39,531 bases of DNA from Candidatus Parcubacteria bacterium. Lineage in GTDB: Bacteria; Patescibacteriota; Minisyncoccia; Phycocordibacterales; SBAW01. A program made the translations under genes and the position numbers. Shown piece after piece: positions 15,487-21,612 of the stretch (position 1 is its first letter; the number at the start of each line of letters is the position of its first letter). Location of the stretch: assembly GCA_014379165.1 (NCBI GenBank), contig JACMMG010000015.1:1-39531 (forward strand), written 5' to 3'. The notes beneath the pieces are model-generated. The model did no database searches. It was not told the DNA's origin and worked only from the letters and a program-made list of their open reading frames with translations.

Positions 15487-15531
15487 GGGATGGAAGAATC
15501 GAAAGGCACAGCGGGGCACCCATCCCGCACA
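15487..15531. repeat. Fragmentary copies of the tRNA-Gly 3' end
   Basis: 15487-15503 is an inverted copy (16 of 17 matches) of tRNA bases 15437-15453. 15519-15531 is a direct, exact 13-bp copy of 15446-15458. Together they can form a hairpin, GGGATGG with CCATCCC. Confidence 0.6.
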
Positions 15532-15577
15532 TGTTGGGGTTAATTTAATAAATTATGCTTTGTGATAGAGTTTAAAT

Positions 15578-15904
15578 ATGGAAAAACTCACCTTAGAACA
15601 ACTTTCGACGCTAATTTTAGAACAGGCAAAAGAAAAAGGCTTCGGGACAAAGCCGGAAGAGATAAATGTTGCGGAAAAAATTGCTCTTATACACTCGGAA
15701 GTATCAGAGGCTTTTGACGCGTATCGTCATAAAAACATGCAGGGAGCTCATGGCTTCCAAGAAGAAATGGGGGATGTCCTCCAGAGGATTCTTCATTTGT
15801 GTGGTGTGTTAAATGTTGATGTCGGTGAAGCTATTTTAGAGAAGCTTGAATACAATAAAGCGCGAAAGTGGGATTGGGAGAAAATCAATGAACAACATTC
15901 CTAA
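15578..15904 (+). CDS. MazG-like nucleotide pyrophosphohydrolase
   Basis: The all-alpha NTP-PPase fold is shown by IALIHSEVSEAFDAYR (first ExxE pair) and GFQEEMGDVLQRILHLCGVL (EExxD), the Mg-binding acidic residues of the MazG superfamily. The 108-aa single domain resembles small house-cleaning enzymes that hydrolyse (d)NTPs to monophosphates. The ATG at 15578 has an AT-rich upstream and no SD. It lies next to other nucleotide-pool genes (CMP-kinase-like, HD, dut, DNPH1-like). Confidence 0.88.
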   Translation: MEKLTLEQLSTLILEQAKEKGFGTKPEEINVAEKIALIHSEVSEAFDAYRHKNMQGAHGFQEEMGDVLQRILHLCGVLNVDVGEAILEKLEYNKARKWDWEKINEQHS

Positions 15905-15931
15905 TAAAAATGTCCCGACCGAAATCGGGAC
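15903..15931 (-). terminator. Terminator of the CMP-kinase-like gene
   Basis: On the minus strand the 7-bp stem GTCCCGA / TCGGGAC is followed by ATTTTTATTAG. It lies 30 nt after the stop of the minus-strand gene. Confidence 0.85.
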
Positions 15932-15960
15932 CAAGGTATGAGGGAGAAGTAGGGACGAAG

Positions 15961-16704
15961 CTAGCCCAAACTGCAGAAAGCGCAAAAAAGTCTGCGCACT
16001 GCTTCTTCGGGAGTTGTGTCATTCCGCAGACGATAGAGCACGCCAGATCGCGACCTCGTTTCTGTGTCGAGCATGGCACCCTCTTCCGGCGGAAGAGTGC
16101 CGCTTTCACGGTCTCGGTTGTCTCGTTCGAGTTCATCCTGCACCAGTTGATCGACATAATGCTCTGGCCGACCTCTGGATTGAAAATGCTCGACTAAACG
16201 CTGTCTCTGCACTTCTTTCGACACGGAAAGATTAACAGCGAGTGAAGGTACATCCGGCAGTCCTGCGGCGATCTTAAGCGAATCCCTGGCGCCTAAAATA
16301 GCATGCGTACCACTTCTACTGAGCGTACGCACGTGTTGAGATACGGCGGCGAAAATGAACCTCTTGTACGCTGGAGAAGTCGCGGCGAAACGACTGCCGA
16401 GTGATGCTACTTCAGGCTTCTGGTACTCATCCTCGGCGTATGTCGTCCTTGCGAGCCCCCTTACGATACCGACCCGCGAGTGCTCAAGAGAAAGAACTAC
16501 TCCTTCGAAGGTATCAGCTGGCAATGGCAACTCTGGTGAGTTGCCCCGCTCATACACCCAAAGTGCCACTGAACGGAATACTGCCGTGCCGCTTATGCAC
16601 GATGCCCCAGCACCGGTCTCGGTGATTCTCTTTTGAAGTAGCGACGCAAGGGTATCTTTGCCGCATTTTGCGGGCCCTGTCAGGGCAACAAATATACCGA
16701 CCAT
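15961..16704 (-). CDS. P-loop nucleoside-monophosphate kinase, cytidylate-kinase-like
   Basis: The N-terminus VGIFVALTGPAKCGKDTLAS has a P-loop (GPAKCGKDT). The middle has ILGARDS (substrate-strand RD). The C-terminal part has NLSVSKEVQRQRLVEHFQSR and LERDNRDRESG, where DRxxxG resembles the cytidylate kinase LID arginines. CMP kinase is the best guess; other NMP kinases remain possible. At 247 aa it is slightly longer than Cmk (about 220-230). GGAGGG lies 6 nt before the ATG. The gene has its own terminator, and its GC content looks higher than that of core genes. Confidence 0.7.
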   Translation of the reverse strand: MVGIFVALTGPAKCGKDTLASLLQKRITETGAGASCISGTAVFRSVALWVYERGNSPELPLPADTFEGVVLSLEHSRVGIVRGLARTTYAEDEYQKPEVASLGSRFAATSPAYKRFIFAAVSQHVRTLSRSGTHAILGARDSLKIAAGLPDVPSLAVNLSVSKEVQRQRLVEHFQSRGRPEHYVDQLVQDELERDNRDRESGTLPPEEGAMLDTETRSRSGVLYRLRNDTTPEEAVRRLFCAFCSLG

Positions 16705-16809
16705 TGAACACCCTCCATGAATGAAGCATCTCGATCGGCGAGCTTTATCTATACAAGCATGAATTTTGTTGAATGTCAGATACGGATAGAGAGAACGTAA
16801 ATATTGGAT

Positions 16810-17439
16810 TTACGTTGTTCCCTCGATCCACTTCACTCCAACACGTTCAAATTGCATCTTCAGATCTTTCTTTATAGCATCAAGAAAATCTTTCAGCTCG
16901 GGAAAGTGCTGCGTCGCTTTGTCGAATGTCTCTACCACCTTGTTCGCATAGTCGGCATGAAATTCTTTTGGAATGTACGCTTCCACCCCATTTTCAGCAA
17001 TGTGCAGAAATCCTTCAATCCTGTCGAGCGCCTTAACGAATTTTGCCTCGACGGTGATTTGATCTTCGTACTCCTTCCACATGCTGTAGACCCAATCGCC
17101 GAAAGGCAAGTCACCCGTCATTTCGCGCATCGCTGCTTCCTCTTTGGCGGCTTTATCTTCGAGCACCTGTTTTCCTCCCATTATTTGATCGAAGGCATCC
17201 AAATCGCCCGCCTTGGCTTCAGCAAGATCGTGAATGAGTGCGAGGGCAAGCGCGCGATTAGTGTCTACCCGTACCTTACATTCCATTCCGATGACAAGCG
17301 TCATAAGTGCCAGCCGCCATGAGTGTTCGGCAACCGTGTTCTTTTTGTCCCGCAGAGATGAGCTATACCGCTCGACTGTTTCAAGATCCTTGCTCCGCCG
17401 CAAAAACGTGAGGATATCGTCTATTTTTTGCTGTCTCAT
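16810..17439 (-). CDS. HD-domain hydrolase, 5'-deoxynucleotidase (YfbR/HDDC2)-like
   Basis: The HD_3-type signature is visible: TVAEHSWRLALMTLVIG (first His of the metal site, about residue 39) and ALIHDLAEAKAGDLDAFDQ (HD pair, about 70). ALDRIEGFLHI supplies the later Asp. At 209 aa it matches YfbR-like dNMP phosphatases. These remove phosphate from deoxynucleoside monophosphates. The ATG at 17439 has no SD. It lies between the CMP-kinase-like gene and dut on the same strand, but a terminator (17483-17521) separates it from dut. Confidence 0.85.
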   Translation of the reverse strand: MRQQKIDDILTFLRRSKDLETVERYSSSLRDKKNTVAEHSWRLALMTLVIGMECKVRVDTNRALALALIHDLAEAKAGDLDAFDQIMGGKQVLEDKAAKEEAAMREMTGDLPFGDWVYSMWKEYEDQITVEAKFVKALDRIEGFLHIAENGVEAYIPKEFHADYANKVVETFDKATQHFPELKDFLDAIKKDLKMQFERVGVKWIEGTT

Positions 17440-17482
17440 ACGGTATGTAATTCTTGTTTATAAGTTTATCACTTTTAAAATA

Positions 17483-17521
17483 TTAAAAAAATGCCCCCAA
17501 CGCCGATATGGTGCTGGGGGC
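17483..17521 (-). terminator. Terminator of dut
   Basis: On the minus strand the 7-bp stem GCCCCCA / TGGGGGC (17493-17499, 17515-17521) is followed by ATTTTTTTAA. Confidence 0.88.
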
Positions 17522-17553
17522 TAAAAGTTTCTGCCAAGAAGGATCGAGCATTG

Positions 17554-18033
17554 CTAGCGAACCTCGCCAGGTTGCAAGTAGCGTGGCTTATTGCCGCTCG
17601 AGCCAATGCGCGCGGTTCCCCGTTCCGTTTGAGGAGCTTGTGCAAATTCCTCCGGTGTGATTTCAGTGACTTCCGCCACCTCGTAACGGCGCAGGATGAC
17701 CTGTCCGAGGACAGTGCCACGCTCGACGAGCACGGGATTGTCGCTCTTGTTCCATGCGACGAGGTTGACTGCTCCTCTGTATCCCTCATCAACGATAGTG
17801 AGGTCGAATCCGACCCCGAGAATCGCGCTTGCCCCACGTGATTCCACATGGAGGTAATACCCTTCCGGAATTACGAAGTACAGATCGGTAACAATCTGCA
17901 CGCCACTGCGGGGGGAAATTACGATCTCAACGGCCGTCGGAAGCTGCAACCCCGCATCCCCCTCATATGCGTAAAAGGGTAACGGAAGTCCTTTCGCCAG
18001 CGGACCCTGCATCACCTGTAAAGGAACCTTCAT
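17554..18033 (-). CDS. dut: dUTP diphosphatase (dUTPase)
   Basis: dUTPase hydrolyses dUTP to dUMP and keeps uracil out of DNA. Motif 1 is EGDAGLQLPT, motif 2 is ESRGASAILG (divergent from PRSGLA), motif 3 is VDEGYRGAVNL with the catalytic Asp, motif 4 is ERGTVLGQVIL and motif 5 is RGTARIGSSG (usually GFGSTG). At 159 aa it is of trimeric-dUTPase length. AGGAGGA lies 5 nt before the ATG. A structured leader of about 180 nt separates it from the divergent TrmB gene. Confidence 0.88.
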   Translation of the reverse strand: MKVPLQVMQGPLAKGLPLPFYAYEGDAGLQLPTAVEIVISPRSGVQIVTDLYFVIPEGYYLHVESRGASAILGVGFDLTIVDEGYRGAVNLVAWNKSDNPVLVERGTVLGQVILRRYEVAEVTEITPEEFAQAPQTERGTARIGSSGNKPRYLQPGEVR

Positions 18034-18213
18034 CTCATCCTCCTAAGTTAGCCAACGTTGTGTCATCAAGTAACAACTTCAGTTACTGCACTGAGCTACT
18101 TCAGCCTGGGGGCCCTCCTAGCCCTCAGCGATAAGGACCTCTCTTGTTAGCGTGCTCACCTCGTTGTTCCTCTTGTCAAAGATGCTTGGACAAATTGTCT
18201 GTATTTCTGCCGT
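18034..18213. other. Divergent control region with structured dut leader
   Basis: On the minus strand a dut leader would contain AGTAAC-loop-GTTACT (18068-18086 region), a CTGA/TCAG stem and a GC-rich GGGCTAGGAGGGCCC stretch. A TTGACA (minus, about 18174-18179) diverges from a plus-strand TTGACA at 18214. No ORF is present. No known riboswitch class was recognised. Confidence 0.4.
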
Positions 18214-18219
18214 TTGACA
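18214..18219 (+). promoter_or_regulatory. -35 box of the trmB-like gene
   Basis: TTGACA is perfect. Candidate -10 sequences downstream (TATGAT at 12 nt, TAAAAA at 17 nt) are imperfect, so the exact promoter is uncertain. Confidence 0.4.
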
Positions 18220-18303
18220 ATATATAGACATTATGATAAAAACCCTAATAGGGAACACAAGTTTGTAAATATAGATTTTACAGTTTTAACCCCGTTGCGA
18301 AAT

Positions 18304-19119
18304 ATGGCTCAGCAAAAACCCAAAAAAGATACCACCATACGGACTCTTCAAGAGCTCGAATTAGGCGAGAACGAGGCTATCCTCTATACCCAGATGCTCA
18401 GCCATCCCCGAAGTACGGTCCAGGAATTGGTAACCCACGCGCCATTTCCCCGCACCATGCTCTACTACGTGCTGAAGCAACTTATGCAGCGCGGGTTGGT
18501 ATCGGCAAAAAAAGAAGGCTGGCGCACGGTTTATATAGCGGAAGATCCGGAACACCTATATGACCTCTTGGCACAAAAAGAACGAGAATTCCAGCGAGAG
18601 ACAGGCGCGGTACGCGAGCTCATTCCTGAATTAAAAAATCAATATCGCCTAGCTGGAAAGCGGCCGACCGTGCGAACCTTCGAAGGGATAGCAGAATATC
18701 AAAAGGCCCTCGAAGACATCATTGTCTCAAAGCCAAAAGAGATCCTTACGTATGAGATTCTGTCTGGAAAGAAACCGGCGCTTGAAGTAAGAGAGACGCA
18801 TGAGAGGCGACGTATTGCCCGAAAAATACAGAAGAACGTATTATTTTTTGAACAAGGAAATGCACTACAGGCTCTTAAGAATTATCCTTATAATGACTTT
18901 ACGCAATTCAGGAGCATCAACGAGTCCTCGTCCGAAGTATTTGATGTTGATCTCGCGCTGTACGAGGGGAAACTGCTCTACACTAGTTACTATGACGAAC
19001 ATGAGCCCACTGCTATCTTAGTGGAAGATAAAGCGCTATACGAAATGCAAAGGAACCTATTCGACGCGTTGTGGAAACAAGGAAAAGAGCGTACACTCGC
19101 TTTTACAGAAAAAGTATGA
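18304..19119 (+). CDS. TrmB-family transcriptional regulator
   Basis: The N-terminal winged helix (about residues 10-90) contains LGENEAILYTQMLSHPRSTV, VQELVTHAPFPRTMLYYVLKQ and a wing ending GWRTVYIAEDP. A coiled segment and an effector-type domain follow. TrmB proteins are archaeal and CPR sugar-responsive regulators, but the ligand here is unknown. The start is the ATG at 18304 (MAQQKPKKD); a TTG at 18214 in frame is simply the -35 box. The gene ends in ATGA overlap with the DNPH1-like gene, so the two are translationally coupled and probably functionally linked. Confidence 0.85.
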   Translation: MAQQKPKKDTTIRTLQELELGENEAILYTQMLSHPRSTVQELVTHAPFPRTMLYYVLKQLMQRGLVSAKKEGWRTVYIAEDPEHLYDLLAQKEREFQRETGAVRELIPELKNQYRLAGKRPTVRTFEGIAEYQKALEDIIVSKPKEILTYEILSGKKPALEVRETHERRRIARKIQKNVLFFEQGNALQALKNYPYNDFTQFRSINESSSEVFDVDLALYEGKLLYTSYYDEHEPTAILVEDKALYEMQRNLFDALWKQGKERTLAFTEKV

Positions 19120-19541
19120 ACATTTTCTTTATCGGATCAATCCGGGGAGGTCGCGCAGATCAGCCGAGATATGCACGGATCGTCAAAATCCTTGAACAAT
19201 ATGGCAGCGTCTTTTCACACCATGTATCAGATGAGACGCTCTCGCAGTACGGCGAAACAGAACTCTCGGGCAAAGAAATTCTCGAACGAGAATTAGAGAC
19301 TCTTGCTAAGAATGACGCGATAGTTGCTGAAGTTACTACGCCCAGCCTCGGTGTTGGGTATCTCATCGCCCGGGCAACGTCTCTGGAGAAAAAAGTTATA
19401 GCACTCTACTGTGGGGACGATGCATTGAAACTCTCCGCAATCATAAAAGGGGACCCCAGAGTCGAGGTACATACATACAAGGCGGACGAAGAAATTGAGA
19501 ACCTGCTTGTAGAGATTTTTAATAAAGAAAAAGCTTCATGA
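19116..19541 (+). CDS. DNPH1-like 2'-deoxynucleoside 5'-phosphate N-hydrolase
   Basis: The sequence closely follows the DNPH1 (Rcl) pattern: FFIGSIRGGRADQPRYARIV at residues 4-23, SHHVSDETL, then NDAIVAEVTTPSLGVGYLIA with the catalytic Glu (E72) and a metal/substrate Asp (D67). The family cleaves the N-glycosidic bond of deoxynucleoside monophosphates, with salvage or sanitation of modified dNMPs as known roles. The start at 19116 overlaps the upstream TGA (ATGA); a longer in-frame start at 19071 is less likely. At 141 aa it is near DNPH1 length. Confidence 0.85.
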   Translation: MNIFFIGSIRGGRADQPRYARIVKILEQYGSVFSHHVSDETLSQYGETELSGKEILERELETLAKNDAIVAEVTTPSLGVGYLIARATSLEKKVIALYCGDDALKLSAIIKGDPRVEVHTYKADEEIENLLVEIFNKEKAS

Positions 19542-19575
19542 GAAGTTTAGTGATTGATGCTACTATAAAGAACTT

Positions 19576-20340
19576 ATGAATTCACGAAATACCATCATTT
19601 CCGTCGTTCTGGTTATTGCCGTCTTGGGAGTTGGATACATTCTTATGCAGCGAGGGGGCACCGCCCCTGCGGGGGTAGTAACGCAAGAAGGAGACCGTCA
19701 TTACACGCAAGATACGCAGTATTACACTATCGATATTGCCTACCCTATACAAACCGCGCTCGGGGTACGAAAAGGTGCAGACGCAGGGGCAGACGTTAAG
19801 GCGATGCAAACGATAGAAAGTACAATAGAAGATATTGCCCAACAGTTTAAAGACGCCGCAGACCCAGCTAATCTGCCGCAAGTAGAAAAAGATCGTCTTG
19901 CAGGCAGCGGCATCAAATATTCCCTTACTGGAAATTATTATGCGTATTCTTCTCCATCTGGTATCTCTTACGAGTTCACGTTCTTAAGCGATACCGGAGG
20001 AGCTCATCCCAATGCGTTTTACAAGACGCTCGTCTTTGATACGAGCGGCAACATCGTTGCATTAGGAGATCTCTTCACTTCGCAAGACTATCTTAGTCGC
20101 ATCTCGCAAATAGCTAAATCGCAAGTTACCCGACAACTGACAGAAGAAGGTGCCGGCGGTACGATTATTGAAGAAGGTCTTGCTCCTACAGCAGAGAACT
20201 TCCAGAATTTTGTCATCGACAGCGACACGTTACGTATCTTCATTCCACCATATCAGGTGGCGGCGTATGCGGCGGGGTCATTTGAAGTAGAAATACCCTT
20301 AACTGACTTGAGGGATCTTCTAAAAGAGACGGTTCAGTAA
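19576..20340 (+). CDS. Membrane-anchored DUF3298-like protein
   Basis: An N-terminal anchor or signal (TIISVVLVIAVLGVGYILM, residues 6-24) precedes an extracytoplasmic domain. That domain ends in a DUF3298-like pattern: GGAHPNAFYKTLVFDTSGNI, VALGDLF and FIPPYQVAAYAAGSFEVEIP. Domains of this type occur in RsiV-like and PdaC-like surface proteins, sometimes binding lysozyme or glycans; the role here is unknown. The ATG at 19576 has no clear SD and lies 34 nt after the DNPH1-like stop. A 14-bp terminator follows directly. Confidence 0.82.
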   Translation: MNSRNTIISVVLVIAVLGVGYILMQRGGTAPAGVVTQEGDRHYTQDTQYYTIDIAYPIQTALGVRKGADAGADVKAMQTIESTIEDIAQQFKDAADPANLPQVEKDRLAGSGIKYSLTGNYYAYSSPSGISYEFTFLSDTGGAHPNAFYKTLVFDTSGNIVALGDLFTSQDYLSRISQIAKSQVTRQLTEEGAGGTIIEEGLAPTAENFQNFVIDSDTLRIFIPPYQVAAYAAGSFEVEIPLTDLRDLLKETVQ

Positions 20341-20341
20341 A

Positions 20342-20375
20342 CGAAAAACCCCCGCGTGAAAGCGGGGGTTTTTCG
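20342..20375. terminator. Bidirectional terminator
   Basis: Perfect 14-bp stem CGAAAAACCCCCGC / GCGGGGGTTTTTCG with a 6-nt loop, between convergent genes. Confidence 0.92.
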
Positions 20376-20392
20376 TTTCGAGGGGATACTTG

Positions 20393-20512
20393 GAGTTTGT
20401 TTAAAATTGATGAGATACAAGGCGCGGGTGAGGATTTTTTTGAGCGCTATAGCAATAGCGTGAGAAAAAACCGGAACCCGTAACGCCGTAACTCGCGATT
20501 TTAAGCGAACTC
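20393..20512 (+). repeat. 120-nt near-continuous imperfect hairpin
   Basis: The terminal 17-nt arms (20393-20409 and 20496-20512) pair fully with three G-U wobbles that only work in the plus-strand RNA. Inner paired blocks include GGCG/CGCC, CGGGT/ACCCG, TTTTTT/AAAAAA and an apical CGCTAT-AGCA-ATAGCG-type stem. The element ends one base before the hup stop codon. Confidence 0.7.
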
Positions 20513-20513
20513 G

Positions 20514-20786
20514 CTATTTAACGGCTTCTTTAAGGGCCTTAGCTGCCTGGAATTTCGGTACGCGCATTGAAGGCACGTGCACCGTCTCTCCAGTGCGCGG
20601 GTTGCGCGCAGTGCGAGCGGCTCGCATCTTTGTCTTAAAGATACCGAGACCTGCTACAGAAACCTCCTCATTCTTCGTGAGGGCTCCTACAATGGTCTCA
20701 ATGATCGTTTCGACTGCTCTTTCAGCGTCTGCCTTGGTAGTACCCAAGACTCCGTGAACTTTTTCAGCAAGATCTTGCTTATTCAT
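20514..20786 (-). CDS. hup: HU-family DNA-binding protein
   Basis: HU bends and compacts DNA. MNKQDLAEKVHGVLGTTKAD opens the helical dimerisation half. EEVSVAGLGIFKTKMRAART and NPRTGETVHVPSMRVPKFQA form the beta arm and C-terminal strand with the family Pro-tipped arm region. At 90 aa it is exact HU length. The start at 20786 has no SD. Its promoter lies at 20829-20856 and its stop abuts the 120-nt hairpin element. Confidence 0.96.
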   Translation of the reverse strand: MNKQDLAEKVHGVLGTTKADAERAVETIIETIVGALTKNEEVSVAGLGIFKTKMRAARTARNPRTGETVHVPSMRVPKFQAAKALKEAVK

Positions 20787-20828
20787 AACGATTTATATTA
20801 GTGGATAATACATTTTGCCCTGGGCCTC

Positions 20829-20856
20829 AGTATAAACTTTCCAAAAAACCCTGCAA
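20829..20856 (-). promoter_or_regulatory. Promoter of hup
   Basis: On the minus strand TTGCAG (20851-20856) and TATACT (20829-20834), spacer 16 nt, 43 nt before the hup ATG. Confidence 0.6.
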
Positions 20857-20939
20857 TAGAGCCAAACTCTTATAATAAATTGACAAAATTTACAAATATT
20901 TTCTCATTCGTTAGAAATTATGCTATTCTCCCTCTTATC

Positions 20940-21521
20940 ATGCCTCGTGTATCTAAAAAAGACCTAAGAATAGGGGTTTCTGGAGCTCCAGGCAGCTTTT
21001 CGGAAGAAGCAGCTCGTCTCTATGCTTCCAAACATGGCATTAAAAACCCCGAGTTGGCCTATCTGATAACTGTGGAAAATGTTCTTACTAGCCTTGAAAA
21101 AGGGGATATTGAGCTTGGAATCTTCCCAATTGAGAATAGTAACGGTGGAATCGTTATAGAGGCAGTGCATGCCATGGCAAAACATCGTTTTTCCATCAAA
21201 AAGATCTTTGAAATAGACGTCCACCAGAACCTTTTGGTTAAAAAAGGCACGACCGCAGATAAAATTAAGACAATAGTGTCGCACGATCAGGCTATCAAAC
21301 AGTGCAGAATGTACTTAAAGCGTATATGGCCCAAGGTAAAAGTAGAAGAATACGCCGACACTGCTAAAGCGGCTGAAGATTTAAGCCGAGGTAAACTTCC
21401 TAAAACTACGGCTGTTATTGCCTCAAAAGCTGCGGCAGAACTCTACAAGCTCGATATTCTCGAAGAATCTATCCAAGATTTGAAATTCAATTATACGTCT
21501 TTTGTGGTGGCCGTGAGGTAA
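20940..21521 (+). CDS. pheA: Prephenate dehydratase domain protein, no ACT domain
   Basis: Prephenate dehydratase makes phenylpyruvate for phenylalanine synthesis. The signatures are LRIGVSGAPGSFSEEAARLY, LGIFPIENSNGGIVIEAVHA, IVSHDQAIKQC and FNYTSFVVAV. The usual NxTRF motif reads NYTSF, keeping the catalytic Thr but losing the Arg. At 194 aa it lacks the regulatory ACT domain. The start is at the ATG at 20940; TTGACA at 20880 in the same frame is part of the upstream region, not a start. No other aromatic amino acid gene is in the window, which is odd for a reduced genome; substrate recognition may have changed. Confidence 0.85.
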   Translation: MPRVSKKDLRIGVSGAPGSFSEEAARLYASKHGIKNPELAYLITVENVLTSLEKGDIELGIFPIENSNGGIVIEAVHAMAKHRFSIKKIFEIDVHQNLLVKKGTTADKIKTIVSHDQAIKQCRMYLKRIWPKVKVEEYADTAKAAEDLSRGKLPKTTAVIASKAAAELYKLDILEESIQDLKFNYTSFVVAVR

Positions 21522-21525
21522 ATTT

Positions 21526-21605
21526 AAAGCCGACGGCTCTGGTCGGCTCCCCGACCGCTTTGCGCGTCGGGGCTATATGAGCTTTGTAGCGGCAGTGAAA
21601 GAGTA
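21526..21605 (+). repeat. Hairpins and duplicated 3' end after the prephenate dehydratase gene
   Basis: AGCCGAC/GTCGGCT (about 21527-21548) and CCCCGAC/GTCGGGG (about 21549-21573) hairpins follow the stop. They are followed by codons reading Y-M-S-F-V-A-A-V-K-E-stop (to 21606), which resemble the gene's own C-terminus Y-T-S-F-V-V-A-V-R-stop. Confidence 0.5.
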
Positions 21606-21612
21606 GGGGAGA

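Noticed and set aside
18214..18303. In-frame TTG start extending the TrmB gene upstream
   Set aside because: The TTG is the first half of a perfect TTGACA -35 box; the ATG at 18304 gives the usual regulator N-terminus.
20880..20939. TTG start extending the prephenate dehydratase gene
   Set aside because: It again starts on a TTGACA box, and the added residues do not belong to the family.
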